This document shows, piece by piece, positions 7,868-20,190 of a stretch of DNA of 64,000 bases (the first letter of the stretch is position 1; every line of letters starts with the position of its first letter). The notes below the pieces were generated by a model. The model was not told the DNA's origin and did not search any database. It saw only the letters and a program-made list of their open reading frames with translations. Position numbers and translations under genes: made by a program. Source of the DNA: Methylobacillus rhizosphaerae (GTDB lineage Bacteria; Pseudomonadota; Gammaproteobacteria; Burkholderiales; Methylophilaceae); the NCBI RefSeq assembly GCF_900187985.1, contig NZ_FZOA01000001.1, positions 372,001 through 436,000 on the forward strand, given 5' to 3'.

Positions 7868-8254
7868 ATGGCTACCAAAGTAATCACAGCCAAGCAGCAG
7901 ATGCGGGCAGCGCAAAGTTTTCCTTTCTTTTCCAGTCTTGCCGTCATTGTGCCGGTATTGATTCCTTTCTGGATTGCTGCTTCCATTTTTGCCTATTGCT
8001 CCATTGCCCATCATCCGTGCAATCGTGTCTGTCAGTATCTGGTGCCGGCAGGATATCGCTTCTACGGGTTACTCGGGACATGGGTCGTGCTGCTTAATTT
8101 CAGCTCCAACCTGGCTGGTTGGGTGGGCGGGGCGTTGAATCTTGCCCTGATTATCTGGGGTATCAGTGTACTGATCATTGTACCTTTGGGAATTCGTGAC
8201 ATCCTGCGTGCCAAGAAAGAGCCGTGGCAGGATTTAACGGTTGAAACAGAATAG
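7868..8254 (+). CDS. Small three-helix membrane protein preceding bioB
   Basis: A 128-residue protein of unknown function with three hydrophobic segments ([54 protein letters not shown]). It is the paralogue of the 7055-7462 product: shared HPCxxVxxYxxAGYRFYG loop and a C-terminal K[EK]-rich tail ending in W[HQ]D[ML]TVE. It lies 20 bases before bioB on the same strand, so it is probably transcribed with the biotin genes, but nothing in its sequence indicates a transporter or biotin enzyme. Confidence 0.82.
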   Translation: MATKVITAKQQMRAAQSFPFFSSLAVIVPVLIPFWIAASIFAYCSIAHHPCNRVCQYLVPAGYRFYGLLGTWVVLLNFSSNLAGWVGGALNLALIIWGISVLIIVPLGIRDILRAKKEPWQDLTVETE

Positions 8255-8274
8255 TAGAGAGGAGCAACACCACC

Positions 8275-9282
8275 ATGCAAGAGTCAGTGATCGATATACG
8301 CGGGCTGGATAATGCGGAACGTATCAAAGTGCAGCTGCGCACAGAAGCGCCCAAGCGCTGGCAAGTAGACGATATTGTGGCATTGTTCGAGTTGCCCTTT
8401 GCTGATTTGATGCACCGCGCCCAGTCCATACACCGTGAGAATTTCGACCCGAATGGCGTGCAGGTGAGTACATTACTGTCGATCAAGACCGGCGGCTGTT
8501 CCGAGGACTGTGGCTATTGCCCGCAGGCTGCGCGTTACCATACTGACGTGGAAAAACAGGATTTGATGCAGCTGGAGGAAGTGCTGGCTGCAGCGCGTGC
8601 TGCCAAGGAGAATGGGGCCAGTCGTTTCTGTATGGGTGCTGCCTGGCGTAGTCCCAAGCAGCGTGATCTCGAGCCTGTGTTGAAGATGATCCAGGAAGTG
8701 AAAGCCATGGGTCTGGAAACCTGTGCCACGCTGGGAATGCTGAAGGACGGCCAGGCAGAGCAGTTGAAGGAAGCTGGTCTTGATTATTACAACCATAACC
8801 TGGATACGGCGCCTGAATATTATGGTGACGTGATTACAACCCGGACATATCAGGACAGGCTGGATACGCTGGAGCGTGTGCGTGAGCAGGATATCAATGT
8901 ATGTTGTGGCGGCATTATCGGCATGGGTGAGTCCCGCGTGCAACGTGCTGGCCTGCTGGCCCAGCTTGCCAATATGGAGCGCCCGCCTGAAAGTGTGCCG
9001 ATCAACCTGCTGACCCAGGTGGAGGGCACGCCTATGTATGGCATGGATGAGCTGGACCCGTTCGAGTTCGTGCGTACAATTGCGGCGGCGCGTATCACGA
9101 TGCCGCAAAGCTTTGTTCGTCTTTCCGCCGGACGCCAGAGCATGCATGAAGGTATTCAGGCATTGTGTTTCCTGGCTGGCGCCAATTCGATTTTCTACGG
9201 TGAGAAGTTGCTGACCACGGATAATCCTGAGGCTGAGACTGACCGCAAGCTGTTTGACAAGCTCGGCATCCATCCACTTTAA
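8275..9282 (+). CDS. bioB: Biotin synthase
   Basis: A radical-SAM enzyme that inserts sulfur into dethiobiotin. The 335-residue protein has the [4Fe-4S] motif CSEDCGYC with cysteines 75, 79 and 82, followed by [11 protein letters not shown], the SAM-binding [10 protein letters not shown], and later [11 protein letters not shown] and GGIIGMGES, with the [2Fe-2S] region [11 protein letters not shown] strong ribosome site (GAGAGGAG) precedes ATG 8275. It is the first gene of a tight bioB-F-H-C-D operon. No bioA is present in the window. Confidence 0.98.
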   Translation: MQESVIDIRGLDNAERIKVQLRTEAPKRWQVDDIVALFELPFADLMHRAQSIHRENFDPNGVQVSTLLSIKTGGCSEDCGYCPQAARYHTDVEKQDLMQLEEVLAAARAAKENGASRFCMGAAWRSPKQRDLEPVLKMIQEVKAMGLETCATLGMLKDGQAEQLKEAGLDYYNHNLDTAPEYYGDVITTRTYQDRLDTLERVREQDINVCCGGIIGMGESRVQRAGLLAQLANMERPPESVPINLLTQVEGTPMYGMDELDPFEFVRTIAAARITMPQSFVRLSAGRQSMHEGIQALCFLAGANSIFYGEKLLTTDNPEAETDRKLFDKLGIHPL

Positions 9283-9288
9283 ACCCAG

Positions 9289-10488
9289 ATGTCCTCCATG
9301 CTGGAATCTCACCCGGCAGAAGTAGCCGCTCCATTGCTGAATGCATTGCAGGCTGAGCTCGCTGAACGTGCGACTCTCGGCTTGCTACGCCAGCGTCGTG
9401 TGCTACATGGAATGCAGGGCGTGCATGTTGAGGTTGATGGTAAGCGTTTACTTTCATTCTGCAGCAATGATTACCTCGGGCTGGCGGCGCATCCTGCTCT
9501 GATCTCTGCCATGCAGCAAAGCGCCGCTGTTGCCGGGGCAGGGACAGGCGCGTCGCATCTGGTGACAGGGCACCAGGATGCCCATGAGGCATTGGAGCAT
9601 ACCTTGCAGGCCTTCATGCGTATGCCTGGCATCCTGTTGTTCACTACGGGTTACATGGCGAATCTGGGCATTATCACTGCATTGTGCGAGCGTGAGGATG
9701 CCATCTTCGCCGACAAGCTCAACCATGCTTCCCTCAACGACGCGGCATTGCTGTCGCGTGCTGAGCTCAAGCGTTATGCCCACAATGACCTGGCAAGTCT
9801 TGAACGCATGCTGGCACACAGCACGGCGCGGCGGAAACTGGTAGTGGCAGATGCTGTGTTCAGCATGGATGGCGATCTGGCACCAGTGCCGGAATTATTA
9901 CGACTGTGCGAGCGATACGATGCCTACCTGATGCTGGATGATGCACATGGGTTCGGTGTATTGGGGAAGACAGGGCGCGGGGTGCTGGAACATTTTGCCA
10001 TTGATTCCCCGCGCATCATCTATATGGCGACACTGGGCAAGGCTGCCGGCGCTGCAGGCGCATTCGTGGCCGGGCCAAAAACCGTGACCGATTACCTGAT
10101 GCAGACAGCACGACCTTATATCTATACAACGGCAAGCCCCGCACCTGTCGCTGCGGCAGCCATGGCAGGAGTGCAATTGATCCAGCAGGATGATGCCCGG
10201 CGAGCGCATTTGCACGCAATGATCCATGAATTCAGACAATCCTGCCAGTTGCGGCGCTGGCAATTAATGACATCGGATACTGCCATCCAGCCCATCATCA
10301 TTGGCAGCAATGATGATGCGTTGCATATTAGTAAGTGCTTACTTAAGTCAGGTATCCTTGTGCCAGCCATCCGGCCACCCACTGTGCCCAAGGGCACCGC
10401 TCGCTTGAGAGTTTCCTTGTCCGCGGCCCATTGCTCTGCAGATATTCAACAATTGATGGCTGTATTACACAGGCTGGAGGCAGTATGA
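9289..10488 (+). CDS. bioF: 8-amino-7-oxononanoate synthase
   Basis: A PLP enzyme joining pimeloyl-ACP (or -CoA) and alanine in biotin synthesis. The 399 residues include FCSNDYLGLAAHP, GTGASHLVTGHQ, DDAHGFGVLGKTGRG and the PLP-lysine segment TLGKAAGAAGAFVAGP, ending with PPTVPKGTARLRVSLSA. It starts 6 bases after bioB. The stop overlaps the bioH start (ATGA at 10485-10488), indicating translational coupling. Confidence 0.97.
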   Translation: MSSMLESHPAEVAAPLLNALQAELAERATLGLLRQRRVLHGMQGVHVEVDGKRLLSFCSNDYLGLAAHPALISAMQQSAAVAGAGTGASHLVTGHQDAHEALEHTLQAFMRMPGILLFTTGYMANLGIITALCEREDAIFADKLNHASLNDAALLSRAELKRYAHNDLASLERMLAHSTARRKLVVADAVFSMDGDLAPVPELLRLCERYDAYLMLDDAHGFGVLGKTGRGVLEHFAIDSPRIIYMATLGKAAGAAGAFVAGPKTVTDYLMQTARPYIYTTASPAPVAAAAMAGVQLIQQDDARRAHLHAMIHEFRQSCQLRRWQLMTSDTAIQPIIIGSNDDALHISKCLLKSGILVPAIRPPTVPKGTARLRVSLSAAHCSADIQQLMAVLHRLEAV

Positions 10489-11285
10489 GTACGATTCACC
10501 AGGACATCATTGGTAAGGGGCAGCCACTGGTCCTGATTCATGGGTGGGGCATGCATGGTGGCGTGTGGCAGCCGCTGGTAAAAAAATTATCCCAGTCTTT
10601 TGAGTTGCATATTGTGGATTTGCCCGGCATGGGCCTGAGCCATGACATGGCGGCGGAAAACCTAGATGATATGGTGGCTGCGCTCTTGCCTGTCCTGCCG
10701 CAACGTGCCAATGTGCTGGGTTGGTCGCTGGGTGGCCTGGTTGCCCAGCGCCTGGCAATGCAGCATCCTGCGCTGGTGGAAAAACTCGTGCTGGTGGGCA
10801 GTACGCCCCGCTTTGTCAATACTGCGCCTGATGATCCTCAACCTTGGCAGTATGGTATGGCAGCTGCCGTGTTCCAGAAATTCGCGCAACAAGTAGGCGC
10901 GGATTACGCTGCTACGCTGATCAAGTTCCTGACTTTGCAATGCATGGGAGCCAATGATGCGCGCTCCACCATCAAGCAATTGCGCCAGGCGCTGGCTGGA
11001 CGTCCGGTACCCTCACCATTGGCGCTTGAATCGGCGCTCAATGTATTGCTGCAGAATGACCTGCGTTCGGATCTGCCCGGACTGCAGCAGCCGGTGCTGC
11101 TGATTCATGGTGATCGTGACACCCTGGCTCCCGTGCAGGCAGCGAACTGGCTGGTACAGCACTTGCCACATGCAAGACTTAGAGTCATCTCCGGGGCAGG
11201 TCATGCTCCCTTCCTGTCGCATACTGCACAGTTTATCGAGAGTGTGCGTGACTTTCTTGAATCCGTAACAGACATATCGCAATGA
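10485..11285 (+). CDS. bioH: Pimeloyl-ACP methyl ester esterase
   Basis: An alpha/beta hydrolase that frees pimeloyl-ACP from its methyl ester after chain elongation. The 266-residue protein shows the oxyanion region VLIHGWGMHGGVW, nucleophile Ser in GWSLGG, the acid residue in IHGDRDTLAP and His in GAGHAPFLSH. ATG 10485 is chosen because it forms an ATGA overlap with the bioF stop and gives the family start MSTIHQDIIGKG. Together with BioC downstream this supplies the whole pimeloyl branch. Confidence 0.95.
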   Translation: MSTIHQDIIGKGQPLVLIHGWGMHGGVWQPLVKKLSQSFELHIVDLPGMGLSHDMAAENLDDMVAALLPVLPQRANVLGWSLGGLVAQRLAMQHPALVEKLVLVGSTPRFVNTAPDDPQPWQYGMAAAVFQKFAQQVGADYAATLIKFLTLQCMGANDARSTIKQLRQALAGRPVPSPLALESALNVLLQNDLRSDLPGLQQPVLLIHGDRDTLAPVQAANWLVQHLPHARLRVISGAGHAPFLSHTAQFIESVRDFLESVTDISQ

Positions 11286-12157
11286 GTGACGAGTATTTGA
11301 TTGACAAGGCCAGGGTGCGCGCATCTTTCGACCGGGCTGCGGGTAGTTATGATGCTGCCGCAATCCTGCAGCGTGAAGTGCGGGAGCGTATGCTGGAGCG
11401 CCTGGAGCTGGTCAAGATCGCGCCGCGCGTTATCCTAGATGCGGGCTGTGGCACAGGGCATGCCACTGTGGCATTGGGCAAGCGTTACGCCGACAGCGAT
11501 GTCATTTCACTGGACATTGCCATGGGCATGTTGCAGCAGACCCTGGCGCACTATCCCTGGATCAAGCGTGTATTGCCGATGTTGGGGCAGAAGCGTCCTG
11601 CTGCGCTGTGTGCGGATATTGAACAACTGCCATTGCGGGATGCCAGTGTGGACTTGATCTGGTCGAACGTGGCCATTCAGTGGTGCAATGATCTCGACAG
11701 TGCTTTTGCCGGCATGGCGCGCGTGTTGCGGCCAGAAGGCCTGCTGATGTTCAGCACGTTTGGGCCTGATACACTCAAGGAGTTGCGTGCAGCGTCCGGC
11801 GGAGATCACGTGCATGTCAGCAGGTTCATTGATATGCACGATATTGGGGATGCATTGGTACGTGCTGGTTTTTCTGATCCGGTACTGGATGTTGAACGCT
11901 TTGTGCTGACGTATGATGATGTCATGGCTGTCATGCGCGACCTCAAGGCAATCGGTGCCAATAATGCTGCAACAGGGCGTGCCCGTGGGCTTTTGGGGCG
12001 TGGCTTTCTTCAGCGCCTGACCGACGCCTATGAACAATTTCGCCATGAGGGAAAATTGCCGGCAACCTATGAAGTTGTCTATGGCCATGCGTGGAAACTG
12101 CAATCCAAGCAGGCTGGACTTTCCACCGTGACGTTGCATCCACGGAAGCCACGATGA
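11282..12157 (+). CDS. bioC: Malonyl-ACP O-methyltransferase
   Basis: A SAM-dependent class I methyltransferase that methylates malonyl-ACP to start pimelate synthesis. The 291-residue protein starts with the BioC-type segment KARVRASFDRAAGSYDAAA, then motif I VILDAGCGTGHATVALG, motif II around SDVISLDIAMGML, and DLIWSNVAIQWC and FSTFGPDTLKELR, all characteristic of BioC. Its ATG overlaps the bioH stop and its stop overlaps the bioD start by ATGA. Confidence 0.96.
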   Translation: MSDEYLIDKARVRASFDRAAGSYDAAAILQREVRERMLERLELVKIAPRVILDAGCGTGHATVALGKRYADSDVISLDIAMGMLQQTLAHYPWIKRVLPMLGQKRPAALCADIEQLPLRDASVDLIWSNVAIQWCNDLDSAFAGMARVLRPEGLLMFSTFGPDTLKELRAASGGDHVHVSRFIDMHDIGDALVRAGFSDPVLDVERFVLTYDDVMAVMRDLKAIGANNAATGRARGLLGRGFLQRLTDAYEQFRHEGKLPATYEVVYGHAWKLQSKQAGLSTVTLHPRKPR

Positions 12158-12822
12158 ATACAAACCGGCACCATGCCTATTTTGTCACCGGCACTGATAC
12201 TGGTGTGGGCAAGACCTTTATCAGCAGCATGCTGGTACGCCAGTTTGCCCGGCAGGGCTTGCGCAGCGTGGGTATGAAACCAGTTGCCTCCGGGTGCGAT
12301 CGTCTCGATGGGCAGCTGGTCTCTGAAGATGTCACCCAACTGTTGGCTGCCAGCAATATCAACCTACCATTATCTGATATCAATCCCTATACCTTCGAGC
12401 CTGCCATTGCACCGCATATCGCAGCCAGGCAGGCTGGTGTGTCGATTGACCTTGATCATATTGTGGCAGCTTTCAAGCGCCTGCAGACCGAGGCGGATGT
12501 CGTGATTGTCGAGGGCGCAGGTGGTTTCTATGTGCCGCTGGATGAGCAGTATGATATGGCTGACCTTGCTACCAGGCTTGGCCTATCGATCATCCTGGTG
12601 GTCGGTATGCGCCTGGGCTGTATCAATCATGCGTTGCTTACCGCCAAGGCAATCCAGCAACATGGCCTGACTTTGGCAGGCTGGGTGGCAAACCAGGTTG
12701 ATCCCGGGATGGCCATGCTGGAAGAGAACCTGCAAACCTTGCGGCAGCGTATGCCGGGAGAGTATCTTGGATTTGTACCTTGGGGTGGACAGTGCGAGAT
12801 GACTGGAGTGATCGCGTTTTAA
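12154..12822 (+). CDS. bioD: Dethiobiotin synthetase
   Basis: An ATP-dependent carboxylase that closes the ureido ring of dethiobiotin. The 222-residue protein has the P-loop FVTGTDTGVGKTF, the following KPVASGC, EDVTQL, and VIVEGAGGFYVPL. ATG 12154 overlaps the bioC stop (ATGA) and places the P-loop about ten residues from the start, as in the family; an upstream in-frame ATG at 12091 lies inside bioC and is rejected. It is the last biotin gene of the operon. Confidence 0.96.
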   Translation: MNTNRHHAYFVTGTDTGVGKTFISSMLVRQFARQGLRSVGMKPVASGCDRLDGQLVSEDVTQLLAASNINLPLSDINPYTFEPAIAPHIAARQAGVSIDLDHIVAAFKRLQTEADVVIVEGAGGFYVPLDEQYDMADLATRLGLSIILVVGMRLGCINHALLTAKAIQQHGLTLAGWVANQVDPGMAMLEENLQTLRQRMPGEYLGFVPWGGQCEMTGVIAF

Positions 12823-12845
12823 TGACTGATCTTGGATATCACGCC

Positions 12846-13316
12846 ATGAAAATTCTGTTGCTGCTATGCCTGTGGGCTTCCACGTCAGCATTTGCTGAAG
12901 TTGACCTGGTCAAAGTTGATAAGGCTGCCAGGAAAATGATGTTGATGGATGGAAACCAGGTGGTGAAAGAATACCGGATTGCACTGGGTAGTAATCCGCA
13001 AGGTCACAAAGTGCAAGAAGGGGATGAGCGTACTCCAGAAGGTGTATATACGCTTGACTATGTGAAACTGGATTCATTGTTCTACAAATCCATGCATGTC
13101 AATTACCCAAATGATGCAGATGTCGCTAACGCCAGAAGACTGGGTGTGTCTCCGGGTGGATTCATCATGGTGCACGGACAGAGAAATGGCTTCGGTTGGC
13201 TTGCACCTGTCACGCAGAAATTTGATTGGACTAATGGCTGCATCGCCATCACCAATCGTGAAATGGATGAGTTCCTGACCTTGGTCAAGGTAGGCACTAC
13301 AATCCGGATCAAGTAA
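12846..13316 (+). CDS. Exported L,D-transpeptidase (YkuD family)
   Basis: A 156-residue periplasmic protein: signal peptide MKILLLLCLWASTSAFA, then a YkuD catalytic domain. Family motifs are RTPEGVYTL, FIMVHGQRN (catalytic-site His) and DWTNGCIAITNREMDEF, whose Cys is the acyl-enzyme nucleophile. Such enzymes form 3-3 crosslinks or attach lipoproteins to peptidoglycan. There is no LysM or peptidoglycan-binding domain, so it is a minimal form. ATG 12846, 23 bases after bioD, fits the signal peptide; in-frame starts upstream lie inside bioD. Confidence 0.9.
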   Translation: MKILLLLCLWASTSAFAEVDLVKVDKAARKMMLMDGNQVVKEYRIALGSNPQGHKVQEGDERTPEGVYTLDYVKLDSLFYKSMHVNYPNDADVANARRLGVSPGGFIMVHGQRNGFGWLAPVTQKFDWTNGCIAITNREMDEFLTLVKVGTTIRIK

Positions 13317-13347
13317 TAGAAACTTATTCCCGAACTATCGGGTGGCG

Positions 13348-14043
13348 TCAGCGATAAAGGCTATATTGCTCAATGTAAGCAAGTACACACTGCGGGAGTT
13401 GGTAGCGTGGGGATTGACCAGTATGCAGCTGGTGACGGATATGTGTTGCAGATATATCCAGCGCAGTGATGCCGTGCATATATATGCCATTCTGGGCTTG
13501 AGCATGCAGTTGCTGCAGGCTTGAAACCTGGTGGGTTTGCAGAAACTCATCCAGTATCGGGTTTCCCGCAGGTAATGTTGCCCCTGGCCGCGTCGCAACG
13601 ACAATATGCGTGAGCTGCAATAATTCCTGCCAGCGGTGCCAGCTGGCGATCCCGACAAAAGCATCCAGGCCCATGAGCAGATAGAGCCTTGCTTGACCCT
13701 GCAGTTCTTCATGCAGGGATTGCAGGGTGTCTATGGTGTAGGAATAGCCTTCACGTTCCAGTTCGCGAGTGTCCAGCTTGAATACAGGGTTGTCGGCAAT
13801 GGCGAGGGTCACCATTTCTGCACGTTGCCTGGCGGAGGTAATGGGCTGGTCACGGTGAGGTGGAGTGGCGGAAGGAATGAAGCGGACCTCTGCCAGATCC
13901 AGCACTGTGGCCAGTTCCTGCGCCATGCGCAGGTGGCCGAAGTGAATGGGGTCGAAGGTGCCGCCCATGATGCCGATGCGCGATAGGGACCGGGCAGACT
14001 TATCGCCCAGTGTCATGCTGGTGAAGTGCAGGTAGGAGGGCAT
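13348..14043 (-). CDS. nadD: Nicotinate-nucleotide adenylyltransferase
   Basis: Transfers AMP from ATP to nicotinate mononucleotide in NAD synthesis. The 231-residue protein has the nucleotidyl-transferase motif GIMGGTFDPIHFGHLRMA, FIPSATPPHR and a C-terminal ISATHIRHQL (ISxTxIR). ATG 14043 overlaps the proA stop (ATGA), which decides the start and gives an N-terminal extension of about 25 residues before the first motif; a later ATG (MTLGDKSARS) is possible. The usual partner rsfS is not downstream; the L,D-transpeptidase converges from the other side. Confidence 0.95.
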   Translation of the reverse strand: MPSYLHFTSMTLGDKSARSLSRIGIMGGTFDPIHFGHLRMAQELATVLDLAEVRFIPSATPPHRDQPITSARQRAEMVTLAIADNPVFKLDTRELEREGYSYTIDTLQSLHEELQGQARLYLLMGLDAFVGIASWHRWQELLQLTHIVVATRPGATLPAGNPILDEFLQTHQVSSLQQLHAQAQNGIYMHGITALDISATHIRHQLHTGQSPRYQLPQCVLAYIEQYSLYR

Positions 14044-15302
14044 CAGGCCCTGATTTCTCCATCGCCGAGCACGATGTACTTAAGGCTGGTCAGGCCTTCA
14101 AGGCCAACCGGGCCACGAGCATGCAGCTTATCGGTGGAAATGCCAATCTCGGCTCCCAGGCCGTATTCAAAGCCATCGGCAAAGCGGGTCGAGGCGTTGA
14201 CCATGACGCTGCTGGAATCCACCTCGCGTAGGAACTGGCGTGCACGGGTGTAGTTCTCAGTGACGATGGCTTCGGTGTGCTGTGAGGAATATTGGTTGAT
14301 GTGGCTGATGGCTTCATCCACATCCGCTACTACTTTCACGGAGATAATCGCGGCAAGGTACTCTGTGTAGTAATCTTCGTCCGTGGCTGGCTTGGCCTCG
14401 GGTACCAGCGCGCGAGTTTCATTGCAGCCGCGGATTTCCACGCCCTTGCTGGCCAGCATGGCGGCAAGTGACGGCAGGGCTTGTTGCGCAATACTACGCG
14501 CCACCAATAGGGATTCTGCCGTGTTGCAAGTACCCAGGCGCTGGGTCTTGGAGTTCTCGAGAATGCGCAATGCTTTGTCTAGATCGGCGCTTTCGTCAAC
14601 ATAGACATGGCAATTGCCATCCAGGTGTTTGATGACCGGGATGCGCGCTTCGTTGGAAATACGCTCAATCAGACCTTTGCCGCCACGCGGCACGATGACA
14701 TCGACGTAATCCTTCATGGTGATGAGCTCACCGACAGCAGCACGATCCGTGGTGGCAACAACTTGCACTGCGCTGGTGGGCAGGCCTGCGGCGGTCAGGC
14801 CCTCATGCACGATGGCGGCCAGGGCTTGGTTGCACTGGATGGCTTCGGAACCTCCGCGCAGGATGGCGGCATTGCCGGACTTGATGCAGAGACCGGCGGC
14901 ATCCACAGTGACATTGGGGCGGGCCTCGTAGATGATGCCGATCACGCCCAGAGGCACGCGCATCTTGCCGATCTGGATGCCGGATGGGCGGTACTTGAAA
15001 TCAGACATTTCGCCGATGGGGTCTGGCAGGCTGGCAATCTGCTCCAGGCCTTCTGCCATGGTCGCAATACCTTTTTCGCTGAGCACCAGGCGATCCAGCA
15101 TTGCAGGCTCCAGCCCATTGCTACGTGCAACTTCCAGATCCGTGGCATTGGCTGCCAGCAAGGTGGCGCGTTCACGGCGAATGGCACTGGCAATGGCTTT
15201 CAATGCCTGGTTTTTTGTTTCCGTGCTGGCACGTGCCATGGCACGTGAAGCCGATCTGGCTTCAATGCCGAGCTGTTGCATATAGTGTTTGATGTCTTCC
15301 AT
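14043..15302 (-). CDS. proA: Gamma-glutamyl phosphate reductase
   Basis: Second enzyme of proline synthesis, an NADPH-dependent aldehyde dehydrogenase-fold protein of 419 residues. Visible motifs: [60 protein letters not shown], and the catalytic Cys in [14 protein letters not shown]. The C-terminal [15 protein letters not shown] is diagnostic. It starts 6 bases after holA ends and overlaps nadD. proB is not in the window; proC is at 54983-55792. Confidence 0.97.
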   Translation of the reverse strand: MEDIKHYMQQLGIEARSASRAMARASTETKNQALKAIASAIRRERATLLAANATDLEVARSNGLEPAMLDRLVLSEKGIATMAEGLEQIASLPDPIGEMSDFKYRPSGIQIGKMRVPLGVIGIIYEARPNVTVDAAGLCIKSGNAAILRGGSEAIQCNQALAAIVHEGLTAAGLPTSAVQVVATTDRAAVGELITMKDYVDVIVPRGGKGLIERISNEARIPVIKHLDGNCHVYVDESADLDKALRILENSKTQRLGTCNTAESLLVARSIAQQALPSLAAMLASKGVEIRGCNETRALVPEAKPATDEDYYTEYLAAIISVKVVADVDEAISHINQYSSQHTEAIVTENYTRARQFLREVDSSSVMVNASTRFADGFEYGLGAEIGISTDKLHARGPVGLEGLTSLKYIVLGDGEIRA

Positions 15303-15308
15303 TCGCTC

Positions 15309-16325
15309 CTACTTCCTGTTACCTAGACGCGCGAGCCCGAAGCACAGGCGCGAGATTTCCAGCCATGGATCCTGGTTTAACAGCCCTTTGGCAGCCTTGT
15401 CGATTTCAGCCAGTTTCTGTAGCGCTGCCTCGAGATGACGCATACTCAAGCGATTGAGCGCACGTTTTACCAGATTTTGCCGATCACCGTAAATCCTGGC
15501 CTGTTGCATGGCGCTGTTGAGGTTGCTACCCTGGGTTTCAGCATATTTTACCTTGACCAGACCACGTAATACCCAAGCCAGGGCGCTCATGATGGCAACG
15601 GGTTGGGCACCTTCATCTCTCAGGCCATGCAGAATGCGCACAGCATGTTCTGTGTCGCCGCTCAACACAGCATCCCCTAGCTGGAAAGCATCATAGCGCG
15701 AAACGTTCAAGACTGCTTCGCGCACATTGTTGCCATCTAGTGTTCCTTCGGCATAAAGCAGGCCCAGTTTCTGGATTTCCTGGTGGGCAGCCAACAAGTT
15801 ACCTTCTACCTGGTGAGCAATAAACTCCAGAGTTTCCTTGTCTGTATGCTGGCCTTGTTGTGCCAGGCGCGTAGCAATCCATTGCGGCAGTGCCGCAGGG
15901 GTTATTTCACTCAATGTCAGGGAGATGCCATGGTTTTCCAGCGCGGCAAACCAGGCACTGTTCTTGGCATCGCGCTCCAGTTTGGGCAGGATGACGATAG
16001 TGACAGTATCCGGAATGGGCTGCTCAGCCAGGGCGAGTAGGGCTTTACTGCCATCAACACCGGGCTTGCCGGATGGAATGTTAATTTCCAGAATACGGCG
16101 ACTGGCAAACAGGGAAATGGACTGGCCGAACGCAGTAATTTGTTGCCAGTTGAAATGGCGCTCTACGGTAAGGCGAGTACGCTCATCGTGGCCAGCAGCG
16201 CGTGCCGCGGCACGAATGGCATCCAGGCTTTCACGCTGGGCAAGCGGCTCATCCCCCATGAGTACATATAGTGGCGCCAGGGTCTGGGAGAGGTGCCGCT
16301 CAAGCTCCTGCGGCCTGAGTCTCAT
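15309..16325 (-). CDS. holA: DNA polymerase III delta subunit
   Basis: Clamp-loader subunit that opens the beta sliding clamp. The 338-residue protein begins MRLRPQELERHLSQTLAPLYVLMGDEPLAQRESLDAIR, the usual delta N-terminus with a degenerate P-loop region, followed by the AAA+ and helical collar domains (VNGLL-like LLNQDPWLEISRLC at the end). Weak conservation is normal for this family; the order leuS-lptE-holA strongly supports the call. Its start overlaps the lptE stop by four bases. Confidence 0.92.
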   Translation of the reverse strand: MRLRPQELERHLSQTLAPLYVLMGDEPLAQRESLDAIRAAARAAGHDERTRLTVERHFNWQQITAFGQSISLFASRRILEINIPSGKPGVDGSKALLALAEQPIPDTVTIVILPKLERDAKNSAWFAALENHGISLTLSEITPAALPQWIATRLAQQGQHTDKETLEFIAHQVEGNLLAAHQEIQKLGLLYAEGTLDGNNVREAVLNVSRYDAFQLGDAVLSGDTEHAVRILHGLRDEGAQPVAIMSALAWVLRGLVKVKYAETQGSNLNSAMQQARIYGDRQNLVKRALNRLSMRHLEAALQKLAEIDKAAKGLLNQDPWLEISRLCFGLARLGNRK

Positions 16326-16861
16326 TCTTCAGTATCACCTGGCGCGCGCAGGTCTGCTGCCCGAGGTTTGTTCTTCGCAGGCTTGAGCACCATGAGACGG
16401 CGTACCAATTCACGAACAGCATCTTCCTTCATGCTGTCGTACAGGCGCTCCTGTTCCAATTGTTTTGCCAGTAATTGGGAGTCGTTATAGGTGATGTCGC
16501 GTCGTCCCTGGACAGTTTGTACATCATTCCAAGTGTCACTGGATGGATCGCGGGTGCGGAAATTGATGGTATAGAACAGTTCGTACTCGCGTACCAGACC
16601 TTTGCCACTCAAGGACAGAATGCGCTGCTCCTGGGATTCACTCATGATTTCAAGCAGTAGTTCAGCCTGGTCAGCTGAATTGACAATCTTGACGCCATTG
16701 GAGGTAAATGTACGTCGCAGCTGCTTGGAAATGGAGATGGATGGTCCCTGGATATACAGTGTATTGAACTTGAGGTCTGCTACGCCACGCATCTTGAAGC
16801 CGCAGGCCGTCAGCGCCAGTAGTATGGCAAGCAGGATCAAACGAGTGGCACGCATATACAT
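16322..16861 (-). CDS. lptE: LPS-assembly lipoprotein LptE
   Basis: Outer-membrane lipoprotein that plugs the LptD barrel and helps insert lipopolysaccharide. The 179-residue product has a lipoprotein signal (LILLAILLALTAC, lipobox LTAC then GFKMRG), then FNTLYIQGPSISISKQLRR and later VQGRRDITYNDSQLLAKQLEQERLYDSM, typical of LptE/RlpB. Two starts are possible (ATG 16861 or 16855). It lies between leuS (3-base gap) and holA (overlap); its partner lptD is 6.4 kb away on the same strand. Confidence 0.92.
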   Translation of the reverse strand: MYMRATRLILLAILLALTACGFKMRGVADLKFNTLYIQGPSISISKQLRRTFTSNGVKIVNSADQAELLLEIMSESQEQRILSLSGKGLVREYELFYTINFRTRDPSSDTWNDVQTVQGRRDITYNDSQLLAKQLEQERLYDSMKEDAVRELVRRLMVLKPAKNKPRAADLRAPGDTEE

Positions 16862-16864
16862 AGA

Positions 16865-19354
<2,490 letters not shown>

Positions 19355-19447
19355 TTATACCTGAAGCTGCACTAAAATCCCCGGGCAGCGACATGGATTT
19401 GCAATGTGGAAATCCGTATGCGCAGGATATTGATACCGGGCTAAAAC

Positions 19448-19479
19448 GCATAAAGCCGGATCAATGTCCGGCTTTATGC
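19448..19479 (-). terminator. Strong hairpin downstream of adk
   Basis: A perfect 13-bp stem GCATAAAGCCGGA / TCCGGCTTTATGC with a six-base loop (TCAATG). It lies just past the adk stop and is followed on the minus strand by TTTT. It separates the lptD-to-adk block from leuS. Confidence 0.8.
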
Positions 19480-19491
19480 ATGAGTAGGGTA

Positions 19492-20190
<699 letters not shown>

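Noticed and set aside
14607-15248. A 213-codon plus-strand frame inside proA
   Set aside because: Opposite a fully recognisable proA with intact motifs; no ribosome site and low-complexity translation.
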